A DNA stretch of 64,000 nt, taken from assembly GCF_030315975.1 (NCBI RefSeq), contig NZ_JASXSZ010000003.1:124001-188000 (forward strand), in the 5' to 3' direction. The translations under genes were made by a program, and so were the position numbers. Shown one piece after another: positions 16,210-25,324 of this stretch. The notes beneath the pieces were generated by a model. It made no database searches. It was not told where the DNA came from and saw only the letters and a list, made by a program, of their open reading frames with translations. Every line of letters starts with the position of its first letter. Positions within the stretch are counted from its first letter, which is position 1. The DNA is from Microbacterium candidum. Its GTDB lineage: Bacteria > Actinomycetota > Actinomycetes > Actinomycetales > Microbacteriaceae.

Positions 16210-17126
16210 GCGTTGCCTTCCGAGAGCAGGGCGGCCGCGGCATCCAGGTCGTCGGGCGTCTTGACGGCGACCGACGGGACCCCGCGCAGTGCGCGCTTGG
16301 CGAGACCCACGAGCGTACCCGCAGGGGAGAATTCGATGATGCCGCTGACACCCGCCGCGGCGAAAGCCTCCATGCAGAGATCCCAGCGCACGGGAGAGGC
16401 GACCTGGGCGACCATGAGGTCGAGCGCCCGGCGCCCCGTGTCGACGACCGAGCCGTCGTTGTTGGTCCACAGCGTCAGCTGGGGGTTCGACGCCTCGACC
16501 TCCGCCGCCGCGTCGCGGAGGATCTCCACTGCGGGGGCCATGTAGCTCGTGTGGAAGGCGCCGGCGACCTGGAGCGGGATGACCCGCGTCCCGGCGACCG
16601 GTTCTGCGGCGAGCGCGGCGAGACCGTCGAACGAACCCGCGGCGACGATCTGCCCGCCGCCGTTGTAGTTGGCCGGGGTGAGGCCGAGTTCGCCGAGGCG
16701 GGCGACGACCGCATCCTGATCGCCGCCGATCACGGCGCTCATGCCCGTCTCCTCGGAGGCCGCGGCGTTCGCCATCGCCCGGCCGCGGATGCCGACCAGG
16801 CGCAGCGCGTCGTCGGGGGAGAGGACGCCTGCAGCCGCGAGGGCCGCGAGTTCGCCGACCGAATGGCCGGCCACGCCGGAGGGCGTTGCATGCGTGCGGT
16901 CGCCGAGCGCTCCCCAGGACAAGAGGCTGGCTGCGACGATCAGCGGCTGCGCGACGCTCGTGTCCCGGATCCGATCCGCGTCCCATTCGGTGCCGGCCGC
17001 GACGAGGTCGACCTCGGCGTGGTCGGAGAACACCTGCAGGCGCTCACGCGCTCCGTCGAGTTCGAGCCAGGGGGAGAGGAACCCGGGGGTCTGCGAACCC
17101 TGTCCGGGGAAGACGGCGACGATCAC
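16206..17126 (-). CDS. fabD: Malonyl-CoA:ACP transacylase (FabD)
   Basis: 306 residues, beginning VFPGQGSQ. The active-site serine is in GVAGHSVGELAALAAAG and the catalytic His in GAFHTSYM. It loads malonate onto ACP. It is the first gene of the fab operon, starts at GTG 17126 and overlaps fabH by four bases. The gap between fasR and fabD contains a perfect inverted repeat (17183-17206). In Streptomyces the FasR regulator acts on the fabD promoter, so this gap is the likely control point. Confidence 0.96.
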   Translation of the reverse strand: MIVAVFPGQGSQTPGFLSPWLELDGARERLQVFSDHAEVDLVAAGTEWDADRIRDTSVAQPLIVAASLLSWGALGDRTHATPSGVAGHSVGELAALAAAGVLSPDDALRLVGIRGRAMANAAASEETGMSAVIGGDQDAVVARLGELGLTPANYNGGGQIVAAGSFDGLAALAAEPVAGTRVIPLQVAGAFHTSYMAPAVEILRDAAAEVEASNPQLTLWTNNDGSVVDTGRRALDLMVAQVASPVRWDLCMEAFAAAGVSGIIEFSPAGTLVGLAKRALRGVPSVAVKTPDDLDAAAALLSEGNA

Positions 17127-17182
17127 CTATCCATCCTGCCAAGGATCCGTCGCTCTGTCTGGCTATCGGGTCACAAGAATCG

Positions 17183-17206
17183 GTCGGTCGTTTGTGTCCG
17201 ACCGAC
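17183..17206. promoter_or_regulatory. Inverted repeat in the fasR-fabD gap
   Basis: Perfect 8-bp arms GTCGGTCG (17183-17190) and CGACCGAC (17199-17206) around 8 bases, nine bases past the fasR stop and about 57 bases before the fabD start. It could be an operator for FasR or the terminator of aceE-fasR; sequence alone does not decide. Confidence 0.45.
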
Positions 17207-17214
17207 AGAAAGGG

Positions 17215-18411
17215 TCACCGGGGCCGACGGATCGCCGGTGCGCGTCGGCGTGTCGCGTCCGACCCGACGGCGCCGAGGATGAGCGCGGTCTGCAGGATGA
17301 GGGCCTCGCGCGCGCCCGTCGCATCCCATCCGATGACCTCGGACACGCGCTTGAGGCGATACCGGACGGTGTTCGGATGCACGAACAGCTCGCGGGCGGT
17401 CGCCTCGAGCGAACGGCCGTTGTCCAGATACGTCCACAGTGTGGTGACGAGATCCGCGCTGTGCGCCTGCAGCGGACGGTAGATCCGCTCGACGAGCGTG
17501 AGCTTGGCGAGTGGATCACCCGCGAGGGCGCGCTCCGGCAGCAGGTCGTCGGCCTCGACAGGCCGCGGTGCCGAACGCCACGCCTCGGCCACCGCGAATC
17601 CGGCGAGCGCGGCGCGTGCACTCTGGCTCGCGTCGACGAGGGCGGGGACTGTCGGGCCGAGCACGAGGTGCCCGGAGCCGAAGCCCGGCTCCAATCGGCG
17701 CGCGATATCCGTGAACGGCAGGTCGCCGTATTCCTCGGCCGCGCGGTTCGGAGGCTCGGCGCGCCCGATCACGAGCACGAGCCGAGAACCCTGTACGCCG
17801 ATCAGGACGTCGACGCCGAGCTTGCGCGCCGTGCGGCGGACCTGATCGACGTCGAACTGATGGGGCGTTGTCCCGACGAGCACCGCGACCTCGCCGTGAC
17901 CGTGCCAGCCGAGGGCGGCGATGCGGCTCGGGAGCTCCTCATCCGCCTCGCCCGTCAGGATCGAGTCGACGACGAGCGCCTCGAGCCGCGCATCCCACAG
18001 ACCACGCGCCTCAGCCGCGCGCGCGTAGACGTCCGCTGCGGCGAATGCGACCTCGCGCGAGTAGAGGAGGATCGCCTCGCGCAGGTGCTCGCCCTTGCCC
18101 GCGACGCGTTCCTCGGTGATCTCCACCGTGACGCGGATGAGTTGGAGCGTCTGGGTCAGACTGACGCTGCGCAGCAGCTCGCGGGGCGCCGCGGCGAAGA
18201 TGTCCGCCGCGATCCACGGCGTCGAGGTCGGATCGTCGTACCACTGGATGAACGACGTGATGCCGGCCTGGGCCACCAGCCCGACGGCGGACCGTCGGGC
18301 CGGCGGCATCTCGGCGTACCACGGCAGGGTGTCCTCGAGGCGCTTGATCGTCGCCGTCGCGAGGTCGCCCGAGATCCGCCGGAGCCAGGCGAGCGTCTCG
18401 GCCTTGTCCAT
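17215..18411 (-). CDS. fasR: PucR-type activator of fatty-acid biosynthesis, FasR-like
   Basis: 398 residues from ATG 18411, which has GGAGGAG about 13 bases upstream; ATG 18435 is an in-frame alternative. The C-terminus carries the PucR helix-turn-helix pattern (ARELFVHPNTVRYRLKRV). The N-terminal two thirds match the regulatory domain seen in the FasR group, which in Streptomyces activates fabD-fabH-acpP-fabF. Its place directly upstream of that operon and 32 bases after aceE strongly supports the assignment. It may link pyruvate dehydrogenase flux to lipid synthesis. Confidence 0.88.
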   Translation of the reverse strand: MDKAETLAWLRRISGDLATATIKRLEDTLPWYAEMPPARRSAVGLVAQAGITSFIQWYDDPTSTPWIAADIFAAAPRELLRSVSLTQTLQLIRVTVEITEERVAGKGEHLREAILLYSREVAFAAADVYARAAEARGLWDARLEALVVDSILTGEADEELPSRIAALGWHGHGEVAVLVGTTPHQFDVDQVRRTARKLGVDVLIGVQGSRLVLVIGRAEPPNRAAEEYGDLPFTDIARRLEPGFGSGHLVLGPTVPALVDASQSARAALAGFAVAEAWRSAPRPVEADDLLPERALAGDPLAKLTLVERIYRPLQAHSADLVTTLWTYLDNGRSLEATARELFVHPNTVRYRLKRVSEVIGWDATGAREALILQTALILGAVGSDATRRRAPAIRRPR

Positions 18412-18443
18412 GGTGGGCGTGGCGCTCCTCCCCATGCGAGGGT

Positions 18444-21176
18444 TCAGCTCTCGCCGCCGGCGCTGCCGCTCGTGCCCGCGTTCACGTCGTGGAGGCGGTA
18501 CTTCTCGATCGCCTGCGCGGACAGCGACGCGTCGAGCTTGCCCTCCTCGGCGAGCGCCTGGAGGGTCCGGACGACGACGGAAGGACCGTCGATCTTGAAC
18601 CACCGGCGTGCCGCGGCGCGCGTGTCGGAGAAGCCGAACGTGTCAGCGCCGAGCGTCGCGAAGCTGTTCCGCTTCGGCACCCACGGGCGGATCTGGTCCT
18701 GCACGGCGTGCATGAAGTCGCTCACCGCGACGACCGGACCTTCCGCATCCCGGAGCTTGTCGGTGAGGTACGCGGTTCGGCGCTCGCCCTCCGGGTGCAG
18801 GAAGTTGTGCTCGTCGGCGGCGATGCCGTCGCGGCGCAGCTCCGACCACGAGGTGACCGACCACACGTCGGCGGCCACGCCCCAGTCGTCGCGCAGCAGC
18901 TTCTGCGCCTCGAGCGCCCACGGCACGCCCACGCCCGACGCCATGAGCTGCGCGCGCGGTCCGTCGCCCTCGCCCACGGAGACACGGTGGATGCCGCGCA
19001 CGATGCCGTCGACGTCCACATCCTCCGGCTCCGCCGGCTGCACCATCGGCTCGTTGTAGACCGTGATGTAGTACATGACGTTGGGGTCGGGGTGCTCGCC
19101 GCCGTACATGCGCTCGAGACCCGAGCGCGTGATGTGCGCGATCTCGTACCCGTAGGCCGGGTCGTACGACACCGTCGCGGGGTTCGTCGACGCGAGCAGC
19201 TGCGAGTGCCCGTCGGCGTGCTGCAGACCCTCGCCGGTCAGCGTGGTGCGGCCAGCGGTCGCGCCGATGACGAAGCCGCGTGCCATCTGGTCGCCGGCGG
19301 CCCACTGCGCGTCGCCCGTGCGCTGGAAGCCGAACATCGAGTAGAAGACGTACACCGGGATGAGCGGCTCGCCGTGCGTGGAGTACGACGTGCCCGCGGC
19401 GGTGAACGCGGCGAGCGCGCCCGCCTCGTTGATGCCGACGTGGACGATCTGGCCCTGCGGGCTCTCCTTGTAGGCGAGGAGGAGTTCGCGGTCGACCGAC
19501 GTGTAGTGCTGGCCGTGCGGGTTGTAGATCTTCGCGGTCGGGAAGAACGCGTCGATGCCGAACGTGCGCGCCTCGTCCGGGATGATCGGCACGATGCGGT
19601 TGCCGAAGTCCTTCGCCCGCAGCAGATCCTTCAGCATGCGGACGAACGCCATCGTCGTGGCGACCTCCTGCGTGCCCGAGCCCTTGCGGGGAATCGCGTA
19701 GGCGTCATCGGACGGCAGAGTGATCGGGACGTGGGTCGTGCGCCGCTCGGGGACGAAGCCGCCGAGCTCACGACGGCGGTCGAGCATGTACCGGATCGTG
19801 TCGTCCTGGGGTCCCGGGTTGAAGTACGGGGGCAGGTAGGGGTTCGCCTCGAGCTGGGCGTCCGTGACCGGGATGTGCATCGCGTCGCGGAAGTGCTTCA
19901 GGTCGTCGAGGGTCATCTTCTTCATCTGGTGGGTCGCGTTGCGACCCTCGAAGTGGGGACCCAGGCCGTAGCCCTTGATCGTCTTCGCGATGATGACGGT
20001 CGGCTGGCCCTTGTGCTCCACGGCCGCCTTGAATGCCGCGTACACCTTGCGGTAGTCGTGGCCGCCGCGCTTGAGGTTCCAGATCTGCTCGTCGCTGTAG
20101 TCCTTGACGAGGGCCAGGGCGCGCTCGTCGCGACCGAAGAAGTTCTCGCGGACGTAGGCGCCGTTCTCAGCCTTGTAGGTCTGGTAGTCGCCGTCGGGCG
20201 TGACGTTCATGAGGTTCAGGAGAGCGCCGTCGGTGTCGCGCTTCAGAAGGTCGTCCCACTCGCGGCCCCACACGACCTTGATGACGTTCCAGCCGGCGCC
20301 GCGGAAGAAGCTCTCCAGCTCCTGGATGATCTTGCCGTTGCCGCGGACCGGGCCGTCGAGGCGCTGGAGGTTCGCGTTGATGACGAACGTCAGGTTGTCG
20401 AGGCCCTCGTTCGCGGCGACCTGCAGCTGTCCACGGCTCTCGACCTCGTCCATCTCGCCGTCGCCGAGGAACGCCCACACGTGCGCGTCGGAGAGATCCT
20501 TGATGCCGCGGTTGGTGAGGTACTTGTTCGACATGGCCTGGTAGATCGCGTTGATCGGGCCGAGGCCCATCGACACGGTCGGGAATTGCCAGTAGTCGGG
20601 CATGAGACGCGGATGCGGGTACGACGGCAGTCCGTTCGGCGCCTGGGACTTCTCCTGACGGAAGCCGTCGAGCTGCGCCTCGGTCAGGCGGCCCTCGAGG
20701 AAGGAGCGCGCGTAGATGCCGGGAGAGGCGTGGCCCTGGATGAACACCTGGTCGCCGCCGGACGCGTGGTCCTGGCCGCGGAAGAAGTGGTTGAAGCCGA
20801 CCTCGTAGAGCGCGGCGGACGACGCGTACGTCGAGATGTGACCGCCCACTCCGATGCCGGGACGCTGGGCGCGGTGCACCGTGATCGCCGCGTTCCACCG
20901 GATCCATGCGCGATAGCGCCGCTCGATCTCCTCGTCACCGGGGAACACCGGCTCGTTCTCGGGGGCGATCGTGTTGATGTAGTCCGTCGTCGGGACCATC
21001 GGTACGCCGAGGTGGAGCTCGCGGGAGGTCGAGAGCAGGCTCAGCATGATCTCGCGTCCGCGCTCGTGGCCCTTGGCGGCGACGAGCTGCTGGAGCGACT
21101 CCTGCCACTCCGACGTCTCTTCGGGGTCGCTGTCGAGGGGCTCCTGGGAGTAGGGATCCTGATCGTGGACAGTCAC
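18444..21176 (-). CDS. aceE: Pyruvate dehydrogenase E1 component, homodimeric type (AceE)
   Basis: 910 residues, the normal length for homodimeric E1. The thiamine-diphosphate motif GDGEMDE is followed by the Asn-containing segment about 30 residues later. The conserved histidine region ([10 protein letters not shown]) and C-terminal transketolase-like domain are present. It decarboxylates pyruvate and reductively acetylates the lipoyl E2 arm. The GTG at 21176 is preceded by GAAAGGTCACCC. No E2 is adjacent; the lpdA and lipoyl E2 genes at 35-38 kb may serve it as well as 2-oxoglutarate dehydrogenase, as in other actinobacteria. Confidence 0.97.
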   Translation of the reverse strand: MTVHDQDPYSQEPLDSDPEETSEWQESLQQLVAAKGHERGREIMLSLLSTSRELHLGVPMVPTTDYINTIAPENEPVFPGDEEIERRYRAWIRWNAAITVHRAQRPGIGVGGHISTYASSAALYEVGFNHFFRGQDHASGGDQVFIQGHASPGIYARSFLEGRLTEAQLDGFRQEKSQAPNGLPSYPHPRLMPDYWQFPTVSMGLGPINAIYQAMSNKYLTNRGIKDLSDAHVWAFLGDGEMDEVESRGQLQVAANEGLDNLTFVINANLQRLDGPVRGNGKIIQELESFFRGAGWNVIKVVWGREWDDLLKRDTDGALLNLMNVTPDGDYQTYKAENGAYVRENFFGRDERALALVKDYSDEQIWNLKRGGHDYRKVYAAFKAAVEHKGQPTVIIAKTIKGYGLGPHFEGRNATHQMKKMTLDDLKHFRDAMHIPVTDAQLEANPYLPPYFNPGPQDDTIRYMLDRRRELGGFVPERRTTHVPITLPSDDAYAIPRKGSGTQEVATTMAFVRMLKDLLRAKDFGNRIVPIIPDEARTFGIDAFFPTAKIYNPHGQHYTSVDRELLLAYKESPQGQIVHVGINEAGALAAFTAAGTSYSTHGEPLIPVYVFYSMFGFQRTGDAQWAAGDQMARGFVIGATAGRTTLTGEGLQHADGHSQLLASTNPATVSYDPAYGYEIAHITRSGLERMYGGEHPDPNVMYYITVYNEPMVQPAEPEDVDVDGIVRGIHRVSVGEGDGPRAQLMASGVGVPWALEAQKLLRDDWGVAADVWSVTSWSELRRDGIAADEHNFLHPEGERRTAYLTDKLRDAEGPVVAVSDFMHAVQDQIRPWVPKRNSFATLGADTFGFSDTRAAARRWFKIDGPSVVVRTLQALAEEGKLDASLSAQAIEKYRLHDVNAGTSGSAGGES

Positions 21177-21306
21177 GGGTGACCTTTCGTCGACTGGCAG
21201 ATCGTGCCAGGGGTGAGCATTGCGGCGTGGTCCGGGTTGTACGGTCTCGACAAAATGCCGCGGGCTTCAGCCTACTCAGTGCGGGTGACCTCGGGATCGC
21301 GCCGCA

Positions 21307-21312
21307 TAGACT
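21307..21312 (+). promoter_or_regulatory. -10 element of tRNA-Val
   Basis: TAGACT lies eight bases before the mature 5' end of tRNA-Val. A TGACC-containing stretch about 16 bases upstream may be the -35. Confidence 0.5.
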
Positions 21313-21320
21313 GGGGCGGC

Positions 21321-21394
21321 GGGCCTATAGCTCAGTTGGTTAGAGCACCTCGTTTACACCGAGGGGGTCGGGAGTTCGAGTCTCTCTGGGCCCA
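21321..21394 (+). tRNA. tRNA-Val (anticodon TAC)
   Basis: Acceptor arms GGGCCTA (21321-21327) and TGGGCCC (21387-21393), D-arm GCTC/GAGC, anticodon stem CCTCG/CGAGG with loop TTTACAC, and a T-arm with one wobble pair. The discriminator is A21394 and CCA is not encoded. The next gene begins only one base after the mature 3' end. Confidence 0.95.
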
Positions 21395-21395
21395 C

Positions 21396-22127
21396 GTGAA
21401 CGCCAGCCCCGCCGACCAGCGCCGCCTCCTCGAGCTCGCGGACCTCGATGTCCGCATCCGTCAGGCGGACACCGCCCGCAAGACGCCGCCGCAGGCCGCC
21501 CGGGTGCAGGAGCTCCTGGCGCAGCGGCAGACGCTCTCGCAGGAGCTCTCCGCACGGCTCGCCGTGCAGGACGAGGCGAACGCGGAGCTCAAGCGCATCG
21601 AATCCGATGTCGCCGTCGTGGAGGCGCGCGTCAAGCGCGACGACGAGCGGCTGCGCACCGTATCGAATCCGAAGGACGCCCAGGGCCTCGAGAGCGAGCT
21701 CGCCTCGCTCGCGCGCCGTAAGAACGACCTCGAGGATGCAGAGCTCGAAGTCATGGAGCGTCTCGAGGTTGCGGGGGCCGCGGTCGCCGAGCAGGAGGCG
21801 CTCATCGCGGAGACGAACGCCGAAGGTGCCACGCTGAGCGCCGCCGCGAAGGAGCATGTCGCGGAGGCGACCGCGCGACTGGAGGCGGCGACGCGTGACC
21901 GCGCCGCCGTGGCGGCCACCGTCCCGGCGGATCTCGTCGCCCTCTACGACAAGCTCGCGACCCGCAGCGCGGGCGCCGCGCTCCTTCGTCGGCAGACGTG
22001 CGAGGGATGCCGCATGATGCTCTCGGGCACCGACCTCGCAGCCCTGCGGCAGCTCGCCGCCGACGCCGTCGCGACGTGCCCCGAATGCGGCTGCATCCTG
22101 GTGCGTACCGAGGAATCGGGGCTCTGA
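21396..22127 (+). CDS. C4-type zinc ribbon / coiled-coil protein (CdsZ, DUF164 type)
   Basis: 243 residues. About 180 residues of heptad-rich alpha-helical coiled coil (from about 10 to 190) precede a four-cysteine zinc ribbon: CEGC around residue 200 and CPECGC near 233. The family binds nucleic acid or acts as an adaptor; its exact role in actinobacteria is unsettled. The start GTG 21396 gives the conserved N-terminus ASPADQRRLLELADLD. Only one base separates it from the end of tRNA-Val, so no independent leader or ribosome-binding site exists, and translation may begin on a leaderless mRNA made by tRNA processing. Confidence 0.87.
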   Translation: MNASPADQRRLLELADLDVRIRQADTARKTPPQAARVQELLAQRQTLSQELSARLAVQDEANAELKRIESDVAVVEARVKRDDERLRTVSNPKDAQGLESELASLARRKNDLEDAELEVMERLEVAGAAVAEQEALIAETNAEGATLSAAAKEHVAEATARLEAATRDRAAVAATVPADLVALYDKLATRSAGAALLRRQTCEGCRMMLSGTDLAALRQLAADAVATCPECGCILVRTEESGL

Positions 22128-23860
22128 GAGCCACGGCCGAGAGCCACGCCGACCCGCAGCCTGCGCCCGCCTGGATCGCCGTCGGTCGCGACGGTTCCGA
22201 TGTCGTCGCCGTGCGCCTGGCCGCGGACGGTGCCGAGTTGTCGCGCGTACAGGTCTCGGCGCGGGACTTCGCCGCGTTCGTCGCGGCGGAGCCGGAAACA
22301 CGGTGGGTGTGGAGCGACACGCCCGCGTGGCATCCCGGACTGCTGTCGGCGAGCGTGCGCGTCGCCCGTGCGCATGATCTGCGGCTGTGTCACGCGATCC
22401 TTCGCGACAGCGCTCTGGTCGAGGACGATCGCGGACTCCGTGCGGCGCGGGAGTGGGATGCGGCGCCCTCCGTAGAGGACGTATCCGCAACGCTGTTCGA
22501 CCTCGAGGAGATCGGCGCGGCGGGTCCGCCCGATGACATCGACGCGGCGCTCGCCGAGTTCGCGCGCCAGCGGGCGGCCGTGGATGCGTCGAAGGATCCG
22601 GGTCGTCTCCGCCTCCTCCTCGCGGCCGAGTCCGCCGGTGCCCTGATCGCGGTGGAGATGCGGATCGCGGGGCTCCCGTGGGACGCCGCCGAGCACGAGC
22701 GGCTGCTGACCGAGATCCTCGGCGCGCGGCCCGCCGCCGGCGGGATGCCGGTGAGGATGCAGGAGCTCGCCGAGGAGGTCCGCATCGAGCTGCGCGATCC
22801 CGCCGCGAGCCTCGACTCGCAGCCGAAGCTGCTGCGCTCGCTGCACCGCGCCGGCGTGCTCGCCGAATCGACGAGCCGCTGGGAGCTCGCACGCTACGAG
22901 CACCCCGCGATCTCACCGCTCATCCAGTACAAGCGCCTCGCGCGCCTCTACACGGCGAACGGCTGGAGCTGGCTCGCGGAGTGGGTGCGCGACGGGCGAT
23001 TCCGGCCCGTGTACGTGCCCGCGGGTGTCGTCACGGGGCGTTGGGCGTCGTCGGGCGGGGGAGCGCTGCAGATCCCGCGGAACCTCCGGCCGGCCGTGAA
23101 GGCGGACCCCGGCTGGGCGCTCGTCGTCGCGGACGTCGCGCAGCTCGAGCCGCGCGTGCTCGCGGCGATGTCGGGCGATGCGGCGCTCGCCCGCGCGGCG
23201 CGGGGGCAGGATCTCTACGCCGGCATCGTCGACAGCGGCGCGGTGGCGACGCGTGCGGAGGCGAAGGTCGCGATCCTCGGCGCGATGTACGGCGCGACGA
23301 CCGGCGACAGCGGGCGGCTCCTCCCGGCGCTGCGGCGCACCTACCCGCGCGCGATGGCGCTCGTCGACGAGGCGGCGCGCGTCGGGCAGCAGGGCGGAGT
23401 CGTCTCGACGTGGCTCGGACGGACCTCCCCGGCGACGTCGGAGGGATGGCGCGAAGTCCAGGGTGCGGCGGCGGAGCCCGACGCATCCGCCGCCGACGAG
23501 GCGCGAGCCCGCAGACGCGCCGCCGACCGCGGGCGGTTCACCCGCAACTTCGTCGTGCAGGGGACCGCGGCCGAGTGGGCGCTCGCGTGGCTCGCGGATC
23601 TCCGCACGCGGCTCGCCGCGATGCCTCCGGTCGAGGCGGAGCGCGGTGCGCCCGCATCCGGGCGTGTGTTCGCGACGCGCCCGCACCTCGCGTTCTTCCT
23701 GCACGACGAGATCATCGTGCACACCCCCGCCGAACGCGCGGACGAGGTCGCCGTCGCCGTGCGGGAGGCAGCCGCATCCGCCGCTCGCCTGCTGTTCGGG
23801 GACTTCCCGGTGGACTTCCCGCTCGACCTGCGCATCGCGCAGACGGCCGCCAAGGACTGA
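22085..23860 (+). CDS. Divergent family-A DNA polymerase (annotated elsewhere as bifunctional exonuclease/polymerase)
   Basis: About 591 residues. Polymerase motifs are recognisable: motif A DVAQLEPRVLA with Asp350, motif B TRAEAKVAILGAMYG and motif C HDEI with Asp541. Motif A differs from the PolI form (YSQIEL), and the O-helix Phe is replaced by Leu. The N-terminal third lacks a visible DxE exonuclease motif and there is no 5'-nuclease domain. The ATG at 22085 overlaps cdsZ by 43 bases; family alignments suggest the folded part begins near WIAVGRDG, so the true start is uncertain. This lineage is separate from PolA and may be a repair polymerase. Confidence 0.8.
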   Translation: MRLHPGAYRGIGALRATAESHADPQPAPAWIAVGRDGSDVVAVRLAADGAELSRVQVSARDFAAFVAAEPETRWVWSDTPAWHPGLLSASVRVARAHDLRLCHAILRDSALVEDDRGLRAAREWDAAPSVEDVSATLFDLEEIGAAGPPDDIDAALAEFARQRAAVDASKDPGRLRLLLAAESAGALIAVEMRIAGLPWDAAEHERLLTEILGARPAAGGMPVRMQELAEEVRIELRDPAASLDSQPKLLRSLHRAGVLAESTSRWELARYEHPAISPLIQYKRLARLYTANGWSWLAEWVRDGRFRPVYVPAGVVTGRWASSGGGALQIPRNLRPAVKADPGWALVVADVAQLEPRVLAAMSGDAALARAARGQDLYAGIVDSGAVATRAEAKVAILGAMYGATTGDSGRLLPALRRTYPRAMALVDEAARVGQQGGVVSTWLGRTSPATSEGWREVQGAAAEPDASAADEARARRRAADRGRFTRNFVVQGTAAEWALAWLADLRTRLAAMPPVEAERGAPASGRVFATRPHLAFFLHDEIIVHTPAERADEVAVAVREAAASAARLLFGDFPVDFPLDLRIAQTAAKD

Positions 23861-23874
23861 CCGGCGCCGCCCGA

Positions 23875-23880
23875 TAGAAT
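23875..23880 (+). promoter_or_regulatory. -10 element of rnpB
   Basis: TAGAAT matches five of six bases of TATAAT and ends six bases before the predicted RNase P RNA 5' end. The -35 region would overlap the end of the polymerase gene and shows no strong match. Confidence 0.6.
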
Positions 23881-23886
23881 CGGAGG

Positions 23887-24255
23887 GCGAATGGGTCGGC
23901 TGGACGGTCGCGTCGCGGGCTCGCCCGCGCCGAGGAACGTCCGGGCTCCACAGGGCAGGGCGGTGGCTAACGGCCACCCGGAGCGATCCGCGAGACAGTG
24001 CCACAGAGAGCAGACCGCCTCGGCCTCGGTCGGGGTAAGGGTGAAAGGGCGGTGTAAGAGACCACCGGGATGCTGGTGACAGCATCCGCACGGCAAACCT
24101 CGCCCGGAGCAAGGTCAGACAGGGGATGCAGACGCGGCCCGCCGAGTCCCCGGGTAGACCGCTGGAGCGGCACGGCAACGTGTCGCCGAGATAGATGACC
24201 GTCGAAGGGGCGCACGCCCCGGAACAGAACCCGGCGTATAGGCCGGCCCATTCGC
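23887..24255 (+). ncRNA. rnpB: RNase P RNA (bacterial class A)
   Basis: Conserved core segments are all present in order: GAGGAACGTCCGGGCTCC, ACAGAGAGCAGACCGCC, GGTAAGGGTGAAA, GTAAGAGACCACC, GGCAAACC, AGATAGATGACCGTCGA and the terminal CAGAACCCGGCGTATAGGCC. The ends are set by helix P1: 23887-23900 pairs with 24242-24255 with a single wobble. It is the catalytic RNA that matures tRNA 5' ends. Its 3' end lies one base from the stop codon of the convergent ppgK gene. Confidence 0.98.
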
Positions 24256-24256
24256 C

Positions 24257-25018
24257 TCAGTCGGCCGCCAATGCCGCGGCCCCGATGATGCCCGCGTTGT
24301 TGCGGTGCTTGGCGGGGACGATCGGCGTCTTCAGATCGAGCAGCGGCAGGAACCTGTCGGGGTGCTTGGACACGCCGCCGCCGACGACGAACAGGTCGGG
24401 GCTGAAGAGGAACTCGAGGTAGTCGTAGTACCACTGGAGTCGCGCCGCCCACTCCTCCCACGTCAGGCCTTCGCGCTCCATCGCGGAGTAGGCGGTCCAT
24501 GCCTCCGCGTCGCGCTTGTGCCCGCCGCGCTGCACGTGTCCGAGCTCGGAGTTCGGCACGAGGACGCCGTTGTAGATCATCGCCGACCCGATGCCGGTGC
24601 CGAGGGTCGTCAGGATCGTGAGCCCGCGCACGCCCTTCGCCGCGCCGTAGCGGACCTCGGCGATGCCCGCGACATCCGCGTCGTTGGCGAAGTGGATGTC
24701 GCGCCCGAGACCCTTCTCGAAGAACTTCTCCGCCTCGAACCCGATCCACTCGTCCGAGACGTTCGCGGCGGAGAGCGTCTGTCCGTCCTTGATGATCGCG
24801 GGAAAGGCGACGCCCAGCGGGATCGCCGGGTCCTCGATGGCGAGGGTCTTCAGGACCTCGCGCACGGCGTTCAGGACATCGTCCGGGCGTGCCCCCTCCG
24901 GGGTGGAGACACGGACCCGGTCGCTGAGGAGTTCGCCCGCTTCGAGGTCGACCAGACCCGCCTTGATGCCCGTCCCGCCGATGTCCACGCCGACCGCGCG
25001 CGTCGCCTTCGCTGCCAT
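24257..25018 (-). CDS. ppgK: Polyphosphate glucokinase, ROK family
   Basis: 253 residues. The ATP/polyphosphate-binding loop is GVDIGGTGIKAG, followed by the sugar-binding and phosphate motifs NDADVAGIAE and TTLGTGIGSA. The polyphosphate-dependent group is marked by ELGHVQRGGHKRDAEAW. It phosphorylates glucose using polyphosphate (and usually ATP), supplying glucose-6-phosphate. The ATG at 25018 is preceded by minus-strand TAGGCT (25025-25030) and six bases, so it is probably leaderless. It is convergent with rnpB. Confidence 0.96.
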   Translation of the reverse strand: MAAKATRAVGVDIGGTGIKAGLVDLEAGELLSDRVRVSTPEGARPDDVLNAVREVLKTLAIEDPAIPLGVAFPAIIKDGQTLSAANVSDEWIGFEAEKFFEKGLGRDIHFANDADVAGIAEVRYGAAKGVRGLTILTTLGTGIGSAMIYNGVLVPNSELGHVQRGGHKRDAEAWTAYSAMEREGLTWEEWAARLQWYYDYLEFLFSPDLFVVGGGVSKHPDRFLPLLDLKTPIVPAKHRNNAGIIGAAALAAD

Positions 25019-25094
25019 GGGTTCAGCCTAGCCAGAGCCCGCCGCCGGATCAGTAGGATCGAGCCAGGACCCAAGCCGCTTCGAGGAGGATGTC

Positions 25095-25280
25095 ATGACC
25101 GTCGGCATCGAGGACAACAGCGACAAGTACTGGTACAACCTGAAGACCGGCCAGGTCGAGTTCGGATACAAGACTCCGTCTCCCGATCGTGCCGGCCCCT
25201 TCGACACGGCAGAGGAAGCCGCCAAGGCGCCCGAGATCATCAAGCGGCGCTCCCAGGAGTGGGCGGAAGAGGACGACTGA
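25095..25280 (+). CDS. Small SPOR-like actinobacterial protein
   Basis: 61 residues with the pattern KYWYNLKTGQVE and GPFDTAEEAAKA, found in very small conserved actinobacterial proteins often annotated as SPOR-domain containing. It is soluble and highly charged. A TAGGAT at 25053-25058 is a possible -10 and GAGGAGGATGTC is the ribosome-binding site. It sits 44 bases before glnA2 and is probably co-transcribed with it. Function unknown. Confidence 0.75.
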   Translation: MTVGIEDNSDKYWYNLKTGQVEFGYKTPSPDRAGPFDTAEEAAKAPEIIKRRSQEWAEEDD

Positions 25281-25324
25281 CAGGACCGCGGCCCTGACCA
25301 GGCTGCGCGAGCGGAGAGGCACCG

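Noticed and set aside
18489..21182. Very long open frame on the plus strand opposite aceE
   Set aside because: It is a composition effect of high GC; the minus-strand product is a full-length AceE with all motifs.
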